Source of the DNA: an uncultured Clostridia bacterium
GTDB lineage: Bacteria; Bacillota; Clostridia; Christensenellales; Aristaeellaceae
Direction: 5' to 3'
Length of the DNA: 64,000 nucleotides
Assembly: GCA_934663595.1 (NCBI GenBank)
Contig: CAKUKM010000008.1
Location: forward strand, 1-64,000
Made by a program: the position numbers and the translations under genes. The notes beneath the pieces are model-generated. The model was not told the DNA's origin. It did not search any database and was given only the letters and a program-made list of their open reading frames with translations. Below are positions 8,987 through 16,020 of this stretch, in pieces. The stretch's first letter is position 1. Each line of letters opens with the position of its first letter.

Positions 8987-10909
8987 ATGTATACAATCCA
9001 TAAAATCAGCGCCCAACCGACGATTGATTTTGCCGCCGAGGAGCTCAAGAAGTATCTGCGAATGATGATGCCGCGCTGCGGGGAGATTCCCATTCTCAGC
9101 GATGGTTCTGCGGGCGATGGATTCCGGCTTGGACTGATGAGCGATTTCGGCCTGGACGTTTCGGATGCGCAGGACCCGAACCTGGACGATATCGTTTATA
9201 TTGCTGCCGATGCAGCTGGCGGCGTTATTGCCGGCTCCAATCCGGGAGCGGCGCTGATTGCGGTGTATCGCTATCTGCGCTTCTGCGGCTGCCGCTGGCT
9301 GTTTCCGGGCGTGGATGGCGAGTGGATTCCGATCATCGAGCGCCTTCCTGAAGTCCGCTATCGGAAGCTGGCGGATCATCGCTATCGCGGCCAGTGCAAC
9401 GAGGGCGCGGAATACCAGCCGGATATGATCGAATCCATCGATTTTACGCCCAAGATCGGCATGAATACATATATGATCGAATTCGATAATCCGTATGTCT
9501 ATTATCGATCCTATTACGATCATGTGCACAATACCGTTCGCGAGCCCGAGCCGGTGGACCCGGAAACCGTTCTGCAATGGAAGCGCCAGTGCGAGGTCGA
9601 AATCCAGAAGCGGGGCCTTCGATTCCACGATATGGGACATGGCTGGACGGCCGAGCCCTTTGGCATCAGCTCGACCGGCGGCTGGGCGAAATCGTCGGAA
9701 GCGGCGGTTCCCGCTGAAAGCCGGCAGTACCTGGCGGAAACGAACGGAAAGCGCCAGCTTCATAACGGTATACCGCTCAATACCAATATCTGCCTTTCCA
9801 ATCCGGAGGCGCGGAGAATTATGGCGGAGTACATCGCCAATTATGCCGAGGTGCAGAACAATGTGGACTATCTGCATATCTGGCTGGCTGACGATTGCAA
9901 TAATCACTGCGAATGCGAGGAATGCCGGAAGCGGAACGTTGCGGACTGGTACGTGATGCTGCTGAATGATATCGATGCGGAATTGACCCGGCGCGGGCTG
10001 GATACGCATCTCGTATTCATCGCCTATTACGACACCTTCTGGGCGCCGGTTTCGCAGAAGCTCAGGAATGAACGACGCTTTTCCATGCTGTACGCGCCCA
10101 TTACTCGGCTGTACACGGAAACCTATGGAGTGGACGCCGATGCTTCCGGGATGACGCCCTATGCGCTCAATCACAATCGGCTGCCCCGGGGAATGGCGGA
10201 GTCGCTTGCGTATCTGAAGGAATGGAAAAAGAGCTGGCACGGCGACTGCTTCTGCTATGAATATCACTTTTGGCGGCATCAGTACTTTGATCCCAGCGGA
10301 ATGTATCTGCCGAAGCTGCTCCACAGCGATATCACGGCGCTGAAGAAGCATGGCCTGAGCGGAATTATCGAGGACGGCTCGCAGCGCAGCTTTTTTCCAA
10401 CCGGATTTGCCTTTTACGTCTACGGAGAAACGCTGTTTGACGCGGCGGTTTCTCTGGAAGCATTGACGGAGGACTATTTCAGCCATGCCTTCGGCGCGGA
10501 GTGGAAGAGCGTGGTGGAATATCTTCAGAAGATTGACGCAAGGCTGGACTATGCGTATCTTGCGGGCCTTAAATCGACCAATCCCGAAAAGGGGCGCCGC
10601 TATGCGCCGGAATACGCGCAAAGGTGCGCTGAAATTCCGGCGATCGCGGCGGCATTCAAGCCCGTGGTCGAGCGCAATTTGCGCCAGAGATATCGCGCGT
10701 CTACCGTGTGCTGGCAGGTGCTCCGGTATCATCTTGAATACGTCTGCGGGCTTGCCGATATTGTAATTTCGCTGGCGGCGGGCGATGTGGAACAGGCCCG
10801 ACGCGCGAAGGAGAAGCTCGTGGATGCTTTCTCTCGACACGAAATTTACATCGAGCGAAACTACGACCACTACCTTGCCAGCAATGTGCTGAATGAGATT
10901 CTGGACTGA
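8987..10909 (+). CDS. DUF4838 domain protein, predicted glycoside hydrolase
   Basis: A 640-residue protein without signal peptide. The N-terminal ~120 residues (AAEELKKYLRMMMP, then GGVIAGSNPGAALIAVYRYL, FCGCRWLFPGVDGEWIP) match the substrate-binding domain seen in alpha-glucuronidase-like and DUF4838 proteins, and the middle part (IWLADDCNNHCECEECRKRN, HLVFIAYYD) matches the DUF4838 barrel. Proteins of this type are found in polysaccharide utilisation loci and are thought to be glycosidases, but activity is rarely shown. Start: ATG at 8987 with AGGAGGA seven bases upstream; the open frame further upstream overlaps the previous gene. A cytoplasmic glycosidase fits an importer that brings in intact oligosaccharides. 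Confidence 0.75.
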   Translation: MYTIHKISAQPTIDFAAEELKKYLRMMMPRCGEIPILSDGSAGDGFRLGLMSDFGLDVSDAQDPNLDDIVYIAADAAGGVIAGSNPGAALIAVYRYLRFCGCRWLFPGVDGEWIPIIERLPEVRYRKLADHRYRGQCNEGAEYQPDMIESIDFTPKIGMNTYMIEFDNPYVYYRSYYDHVHNTVREPEPVDPETVLQWKRQCEVEIQKRGLRFHDMGHGWTAEPFGISSTGGWAKSSEAAVPAESRQYLAETNGKRQLHNGIPLNTNICLSNPEARRIMAEYIANYAEVQNNVDYLHIWLADDCNNHCECEECRKRNVADWYVMLLNDIDAELTRRGLDTHLVFIAYYDTFWAPVSQKLRNERRFSMLYAPITRLYTETYGVDADASGMTPYALNHNRLPRGMAESLAYLKEWKKSWHGDCFCYEYHFWRHQYFDPSGMYLPKLLHSDITALKKHGLSGIIEDGSQRSFFPTGFAFYVYGETLFDAAVSLEALTEDYFSHAFGAEWKSVVEYLQKIDARLDYAYLAGLKSTNPEKGRRYAPEYAQRCAEIPAIAAAFKPVVERNLRQRYRASTVCWQVLRYHLEYVCGLADIVISLAAGDVEQARRAKEKLVDAFSRHEIYIERNYDHYLASNVLNEILD

Positions 10910-10954
10910 AGCCCGCCTGCAAATGCGGAACGGGTGAGAGGGGAGAAGATAGCT

Positions 10955-12487
10955 GTGAATCGATATCTGCTGGGCCTGGACGCGGGAACGACCTCCTTCA
11001 AGGGTGCGCTGTTTACGGCGGACAGGCAGCTCGTTGCCGCTGCGCAGAGGGACTACACGCTGTGCACGCCGCAGGAGGGCATTGTGGAATTCCCGACGGA
11101 TTCCTATTGGCGGCTTTTCTGCGAAATAACGCGGGAATTGCTGGAAAAGGTCGACGCGCGGGATGGCGAGGTGCTGGCCATTGCGATCAGCAGCCAGGGC
11201 GAAACGCTGATTTGTCTGGATGAGAAGGGCGAGCCGCTGGGAAATGCGATCGTCTGGCTGGACAATCGCGCCGTTGGCGAGGCGGACGAATTGCGGGATC
11301 GCTTTGGCGTGGAACGCGTTTACAATATGACCGGGCAGGCGGATATGCTGGCGACCTGGCCGGCGGCGAAGATTCTGTGGCTGAAGAAAAACCGCCCGGC
11401 GGAATTTGAGAGAACGGCGAAGTATCTGCTGCTGGAGGACTATTTGCTGTTCCGACTGACCGGCAAATTTGCCGGCGAGCCCAATCTGTGGGCCTCCTCG
11501 GCCATGCTCGACATTCACACCGGCCAATGGTGGATGGAAATGCTGGATACGCTGGGGATTTCCGCCAATCAGCTTCCCGAGCTGAGGCCGTGCGGCTCCG
11601 CATTATGCGAAATTGCGCCGTTCGCCGCAGCGCAAACGGCATTGCCGGCGGGAACGATGGCGGTAATGGGCGCGCTGGATCAGACCTGCAATGCCGTGGG
11701 CTGCGGGCTGACCCGTCCCGGCATGGTGTGCGAGACGACGGGCTCCTGCCTTGCGGTGACCGCAGTGGTGGATCGATTCATTCCCTATCACCCCGAAATG
11801 CAGCTCACCTGCCAGAATTATGCGGTGCCGGGGCGCTATGCGATACTGCTCTGGTCGCAATCCGCAGGAATGACGCTGAAATGGTTTGCGCAGAAGTTCT
11901 ATTCGGAATACGAGCGGCTGGGAGACGCCTTTGACCAGATCAATCGCGAGGCGGCGGAGGTGGACATGGGCTGCAACGGTCTTACGATGCTGCCGCATCT
12001 TACCGGCGCGGCCAATCCGGAATACGACGCTTACGCGAGAGGCGCTTTCTCTGGAGCGACGCTGGAGCACGGGCGCGGCCACTTTGCGCGCGCAATCATG
12101 GAGGCGGTCGCCTGCATGCTGCGCCGCAATCTGGAGCAGCTGGACGCGGTGGGCGTGGAGACGGATTCCGTGTATTGCCTGGGCGGAGGGGCGAACAGCC
12201 GCCTCTGGCTTCAGATCAAGGCCGATTTGACGGGCAAAACGATGATTCCGCTCAGATCGCAGGAGAGCGCATGTCTGGGCGCGGCAATTCTCGCCGGAGT
12301 TGGAGCGGGAGAGTATGAGAGTGTGGACTGGATTCCGGAGAGCAGGGAGAGCGCGGACAAAATCGCACCCCAAATGGAGCGACAGTCCGCTGGCGAGGAG
12401 GCGTATCGGCGCTATATCGCGCTCTATGACGCACTGAAACCATTCTTTGCCCGGAATGCATGCGAAAGAGGAGAAAACCTATGCTGA
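10955..12487 (+). CDS. FGGY-family carbohydrate kinase (xylulokinase-like)
   Basis: A 510-residue sugar kinase. The N-terminal ATP-binding motif GLDAGTTSFKGALF, the IVWLDNRA segment and the C-terminal YCLGGGANSRLWLQIKAD signature identify the FGGY family. It should phosphorylate a pentulose, hexulose or tetrulose with ATP. I chose the GTG at 10955 because GGGGAG lies nine bases before it and the conserved kinase start (VNRYLLGLDAG) fits; a GTG at 10934 is possible. Its last codons overlap the next gene by seven bases. Together with the isomerase-like neighbours it completes a kinase-isomerase-cleavage type pathway; the real substrate is unknown. Confidence 0.87.
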   Translation: MNRYLLGLDAGTTSFKGALFTADRQLVAAAQRDYTLCTPQEGIVEFPTDSYWRLFCEITRELLEKVDARDGEVLAIAISSQGETLICLDEKGEPLGNAIVWLDNRAVGEADELRDRFGVERVYNMTGQADMLATWPAAKILWLKKNRPAEFERTAKYLLLEDYLLFRLTGKFAGEPNLWASSAMLDIHTGQWWMEMLDTLGISANQLPELRPCGSALCEIAPFAAAQTALPAGTMAVMGALDQTCNAVGCGLTRPGMVCETTGSCLAVTAVVDRFIPYHPEMQLTCQNYAVPGRYAILLWSQSAGMTLKWFAQKFYSEYERLGDAFDQINREAAEVDMGCNGLTMLPHLTGAANPEYDAYARGAFSGATLEHGRGHFARAIMEAVACMLRRNLEQLDAVGVETDSVYCLGGGANSRLWLQIKADLTGKTMIPLRSQESACLGAAILAGVGAGEYESVDWIPESRESADKIAPQMERQSAGEEAYRRYIALYDALKPFFARNACERGENLC

Positions 12488-13197
12488 AGCAACGGATTCA
12501 GGCTCCGTTCTTTGAAGTGGGGCCCAAAGCATATCTGTACGGTCAGGACGCGCTGGAGTTGGCGCAGGTTGCAGAGGAGGCCTCGCTGAAGAGCGGCGTT
12601 TCCGTAATTTACACGCCACAATTGACGGATCTGGCGCTGATTTCCCGAAAGGTTCAGCATCTGTATCTGTGCGCGCAGCACATGGACGCGCTGCGCCCGG
12701 GAAAGGGACAGGGAAGCATTCTGCCTGAGGCGGTGCGCGCCGCCGGGGCGACGTGCGTGATGCTGAATCATGCGGAGCATCCGATGACGGTGGCGGCGCT
12801 GCGCGCGGCAATCGAACGGGCGCGCGAGGTCGGCCTGTGGAGCATTGCCTGCGCGGATTCCATTGCGGAAGCGCAGGCGGTGGCGGCGATGTCGCCGGAT
12901 ATTCTGGTGGTGGAGCCGTCGGAGCTGATTGGAACCGGCGTGACCAGCGACGAACAGCTGATTTCCGCTTCCACGCGGGCCGTAAAGGAGATCAATCCGG
13001 AGATTCAGGTTTTGCAGGGCGCGGGAATTTCCAATGCCGACGACGTGTATCGCACCATTTTCGCGGGCGCGGACGCGACCGGTTCCTCCAGTGCGATTTG
13101 CAAAGCGGCGGACCCCGCCAAAATGCTTCGTGAAATGCTCGCCGCCGCCAGACAGGCCTACAACGATCGAATCCATGCGGAAACAAAGGCCGATTAG
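12481..13197 (+). CDS. Triose-phosphate isomerase-like protein of the archaeal type
   Basis: A 238-residue TIM barrel. The segments MLNHAEHPM and VEPSELIGTG resemble the catalytic-His and catalytic-Glu motifs of the short archaeal TpiA type rather than the roughly 250-residue bacterial enzyme. The usual NxK active-site motif near the N-terminus appears as GPKAY, so the Asn is not conserved. Such paralogues act as isomerases for related ketose phosphates, for example erythrulose phosphate. ATG at 12481 follows AGAGGAG and overlaps the kinase gene by seven bases. It closes the operon, which ends in a strong terminator. Confidence 0.75.
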   Translation: MLKQRIQAPFFEVGPKAYLYGQDALELAQVAEEASLKSGVSVIYTPQLTDLALISRKVQHLYLCAQHMDALRPGKGQGSILPEAVRAAGATCVMLNHAEHPMTVAALRAAIERAREVGLWSIACADSIAEAQAVAAMSPDILVVEPSELIGTGVTSDEQLISASTRAVKEINPEIQVLQGAGISNADDVYRTIFAGADATGSSSAICKAADPAKMLREMLAAARQAYNDRIHAETKAD

Positions 13198-13217
13198 CAC
13201 AAATATCCGTTAGAGAC

Positions 13218-13247
13218 GCGCCCCCGAATGCAAACGGGGGCGCTTTT
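13218..13247 (+). terminator. Intrinsic terminator after the amino-sugar operon
   Basis: A perfect 9-bp stem GCGCCCCCG / CGGGGGCGC with an 8-base loop is followed by TTTT. It lies 20 bases after the stop of the TIM-like gene and closes the operon that begins at 5.4 kb. Confidence 0.92.
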
Positions 13248-13286
13248 GCTGTCCGCCTCCCGCGCGAAAGGCGGACAGAACCGAAC

Positions 13287-13315
13287 TTGACACATCCCCA
13301 TTTGGGATTTATAAT
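13287..13315 (+). promoter_or_regulatory. Consensus sigma-A promoter
   Basis: A perfect TTGACA (13287-13292) and perfect TATAAT (13310-13315) are separated by exactly 17 bases. It drives the FlaA1/CapD-type gene whose start lies 57 bases downstream of the -10 box, and predicts strong constitutive transcription. Confidence 0.93.
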
Positions 13316-13371
13316 AGGTAGAGTGGATTCGTATGGGCTTTTGGAATTGAGTTTACATTGCGGGGGATTGA

Positions 13372-15240
13372 ATGAAACATCTGCTTTATGGGAATACGGG
13401 AAAGTGGTTTCGGCGCGTGGTTTTGTTCTTTCTGGATATTGCGATCGCCTATTGCGGGCTGCAGGTCGCGATTCTGCTGCGCTATGAGGGGCAGATTTCC
13501 GTGGAAATGGCCGCGCATATTCGCGCGCTGACGCCGATTATCGTGCTGGTATTCTCGATGTGCGGGCTGCTGGGCGGCGTGTACGACATGATCTGGCGCT
13601 ATGCCGGGTCGAGCGAGGTGACGCGGCTCGCCATCGTATATGTGGCGGCAACGGCGACGAACCTCGCGCTGAACCGCCTTTGCGCGTGGAAAATGTCCCG
13701 GCCGATTCTCGTAATTACCGGAATGATCTCGCTGCTGCTGGTGGTGGCGTCGAGATTTGCATGGAAGGGCTTTCGCGAATGGTTCCATTCGGATCGCAAT
13801 CCGGAGAAGACGCGGCGCGTATTAATCGTGGGCGCGGGCGAGGGCGGCGTGTATGCGTCGCGCATTTGCCAGCAGAATCGCGCGAAATTCGGAACGCCCG
13901 TCGCGTTTGTGGACGATGATCCGGTCAAGCGCAAGATGCGCATCAACGGCATTCCCGTCTGCGGCGCGATCAGCGAAATTCCGCAGATTGTATTGAAAAA
14001 GGAAATCGACGAGATCATCATCGCCATGCCGAGCGCGAAGGGCGACCGGTTGGGCGAGATTTTGACGCTGTGCAAATCCACGCGCTGCCGCACGCGCACG
14101 CTGTCGGATCCGGACGACGTGGGCCGGCCGAACGCCGCGGCGTTTCGCGAATTGAACACCTCGGACTTCCTTTCGCGGCCGGAGGTGGTTCTGAATAACG
14201 ACATGATTCGAGGCTACCTCGAGGGCCGGGTCGTGCTCGTGACCGGCGGCGGCGGAAGCATCGGCTCCGAAATCTGCCGGCAGATCATGAAGTATTCGCC
14301 GAAGCTGCTACTCATTTTCGACGTATATGAAAACTGCGCATACGAGCTGGAATGCGAGCTCAAGCAGAAATACGGCGCCGATTGCCCGATCGAGGTGCTG
14401 ATCGGCTCCATTCGCGATAAAAAGCGCCTCGATGACGTGTTCGAGACGTATCATCCGACGGTCGTGTTCCATGCCGCGGCGCACAAGCATGTGCCGCTGA
14501 TGGAGGTCAGCCCGGCGGAGGCGGTGAAGAACAATATCTTCGGCACGCGTAATCTGCTGCAGTCCGCGAGCGCGCACCATGTGGAGCGCCTCGTGCAGCT
14601 TTCGACGGACAAGGCGGTCAATCCCACGAACGTCATGGGCGCGACGAAGCGCATTACCGAAATGCTGCTGCAGTCGTGCGCGCGACATACCGATATGAAA
14701 TGCATGGCCGTGCGCTTCGGAAACGTGCTCGGCTCGCACGGCAGCGTGATTCCGCTGTTTGAATCGCAGATTCGCAAGGGCGGGCCGGTGACGCTGACGC
14801 ACCCGGACATCACGCGCTATTTCATGACCATTCCGGAGGCGGCGCAGCTGGTGCTGCAGGCGGGCGGTCTGGCGCAGTCCGGCGCGATTTACGTGCTGGA
14901 TATGGGCGAGCCGGTGAAGATCATGGATCTGGCGAAGAAGCTGATTCGCTTTTACGGCTATGAGCCGGACGTGGACATCCCGATCAAGATTACGGGTCTG
15001 CGCCCGGGCGAAAAGCTCTATGAGGAGCTGCTGATGGACAACGAGCGCGACGCAATGACGCGCACTGCGCACGACAAGATCTTCGTGGCCCCGCCGATTG
15101 CGATTCAGGAGGACGCGTTTGAGCGCCAGCTGGTCGCGCTGAAGAAGGCCGCCGAGGATGACGACGCCGACCGCGTGGTAAATCTGCTGGTCGATATCGT
15201 GGGCACCTACGCGCCCAATCGCGAAGGCGTCGCGAGCTGA
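13372..15240 (+). CDS. Membrane-anchored nucleotide-sugar 4,6-dehydratase (FlaA1/CapD/PglF type)
   Basis: A 622-residue polysaccharide-biosynthesis protein. Four hydrophobic helices occupy about residues 15-125, followed by a CoA-binding-like Rossmann segment (VLIVGAGEGGVYASRICQ) and a second Rossmann fold of the extended SDR type with VLVTGGGGSIGSEICRQI near residue 285, then VFHAAAHKHVPLME and LSTDKAVNPTNVMGATKR. In this family the usual SDR YxxxK Tyr is replaced by Met, and the NVMGATK here agrees. The enzyme converts UDP-N-acetylglucosamine to a 4-keto-6-deoxy sugar for surface glycans. It is a single-gene transcript with its own consensus promoter and terminator. Confidence 0.93.
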   Translation: MKHLLYGNTGKWFRRVVLFFLDIAIAYCGLQVAILLRYEGQISVEMAAHIRALTPIIVLVFSMCGLLGGVYDMIWRYAGSSEVTRLAIVYVAATATNLALNRLCAWKMSRPILVITGMISLLLVVASRFAWKGFREWFHSDRNPEKTRRVLIVGAGEGGVYASRICQQNRAKFGTPVAFVDDDPVKRKMRINGIPVCGAISEIPQIVLKKEIDEIIIAMPSAKGDRLGEILTLCKSTRCRTRTLSDPDDVGRPNAAAFRELNTSDFLSRPEVVLNNDMIRGYLEGRVVLVTGGGGSIGSEICRQIMKYSPKLLLIFDVYENCAYELECELKQKYGADCPIEVLIGSIRDKKRLDDVFETYHPTVVFHAAAHKHVPLMEVSPAEAVKNNIFGTRNLLQSASAHHVERLVQLSTDKAVNPTNVMGATKRITEMLLQSCARHTDMKCMAVRFGNVLGSHGSVIPLFESQIRKGGPVTLTHPDITRYFMTIPEAAQLVLQAGGLAQSGAIYVLDMGEPVKIMDLAKKLIRFYGYEPDVDIPIKITGLRPGEKLYEELLMDNERDAMTRTAHDKIFVAPPIAIQEDAFERQLVALKKAAEDDDADRVVNLLVDIVGTYAPNREGVAS

Positions 15241-15259
15241 AAATGGAATAAAAAGGGAA

Positions 15260-15284
15260 GCCGCATCATGTCGATGCGGCTTTT
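15260..15284 (+). terminator. Intrinsic terminator after the dehydratase gene
   Basis: A GCCGCATC / GATGCGGC stem followed by TTTT lies 20 bases after the stop codon. It is directly followed by the long hairpin array at 15286-15594. Confidence 0.88.
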
Positions 15285-15285
15285 C

Positions 15286-15594
15286 AGCTTGTCAAAAAAG
15301 TTTTTTTGACAAGCTGGTGGACGGGGGAGCAAGCTCCCCCGCCACTACCACCCCCCTCCAAATCCCGCTAGGATTCCTGCGGAATCCCCGGGCGCGGGAT
15401 TTGCAAAGTAGCTATTTTCTCTCCGGGAAATGGGATTTCCCTGCGATAAAATAGCCCCGCGAGGCGGCAAACCTAAATCTTTGATTTAGCTTTGCCGGTC
15501 GCGCAGCGACTTGCTTGCCTTCAGGCAAGCAACCTTGCCACCGTACACGCCGCTGGGCTCGATTGAAAGTTCGAGAGGACTTCGGCCCTCTCGA
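15286..15594. repeat. Array of consecutive perfect or near-perfect hairpins
   Basis: Almost every base of this 309-bp stretch can pair locally. Hairpins in order: AGCTTGTCAAAAAA with its complement (15286-15314); CGGGGGAGC/GCTCCCCCG (15322-15341); AAATCCCGC/GCGGGATTT (15360-15402) enclosing GGATTCC/GGAATCC; GCTATTTT/AAAATAGC (15410-15455) enclosing GGGAAAT/ATTTCCC; GGCAAA-TAAATC/GATTTA-TTTGCC (15466-15496); GTCGC/GCGAC (15498-15510); TTGCTTGCC/GGCAAGCAA (15511-15532); TCGAGAGG/CCTCTCGA (15571-15594). No convincing gene is present. It could be a composite intergenic repeat or a structured RNA. It lies in the 3' flanks of two converging genes. Confidence 0.75.
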
Positions 15595-15627
15595 GCTCTC
15601 CGGGGTTTTGACAGTTTGGAAGCGCTG

Positions 15628-16005
15628 TTATTTCGCCTTGCGATCCAGAAACAGGCGCGCGGCGGAATTGCAGAGCACGGAGAGCGCGCCCGCAATGACC
15701 AGTGCCTTGGCAAATTCAATGTTCGAGCGCGAGACGATCATCGACAGCGCGATCAGCACGACGTAGAAGGCGCTGGTGCCGACGCGGAGCGCGCGGGCGG
15801 AACCGCCCGATTCGTCCTCCTTGCACTTTGCCGAGCGGGCGAAAATCTGAATCAGCAAAACGGCCAGCGCGATTCCGATCATCACGGCCGGTACGAATTT
15901 CCGGTCGCCGCCCGCTCCCACGGGAACGAACAGCATCAGCGCTGCGCCCAGCAGCAGAAAGCCGGCGAGCATTGCGATTCCAATGAGCTGCGTTTTCTTG
16001 TTCAT
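15628..16005 (-). CDS. Small four-helix membrane protein of unknown function
   Basis: A 125-residue protein with four hydrophobic segments (about 5-30, 38-57, 77-92, 95-112) joined by a short basic, Ser/Gly-rich loop (SAKCKEDESGGSARALR). I do not recognise a family. AGGAGG lies seven bases before the ATG, so it is expressed. It starts 16 bases downstream of the uxuB-eda stop and is the last gene of the glucuronate operon; a role in membrane transport or sensing related to uronates is only a guess from that position. Confidence 0.75.
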   Translation of the reverse strand: MNKKTQLIGIAMLAGFLLLGAALMLFVPVGAGGDRKFVPAVMIGIALAVLLIQIFARSAKCKEDESGGSARALRVGTSAFYVVLIALSMIVSRSNIEFAKALVIAGALSVLCNSAARLFLDRKAK

Positions 16006-16020
16006 ATTTCTACCTCCTGA

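Noticed and set aside
8873..11527. 884-codon open frame on the minus strand
   Set aside because: It lies opposite the DUF4838 and kinase genes, is rich in Arg, His, Gln and Ile, and has no ribosome binding site or recognisable domain. GC-rich coding DNA commonly leaves such antisense frames open.
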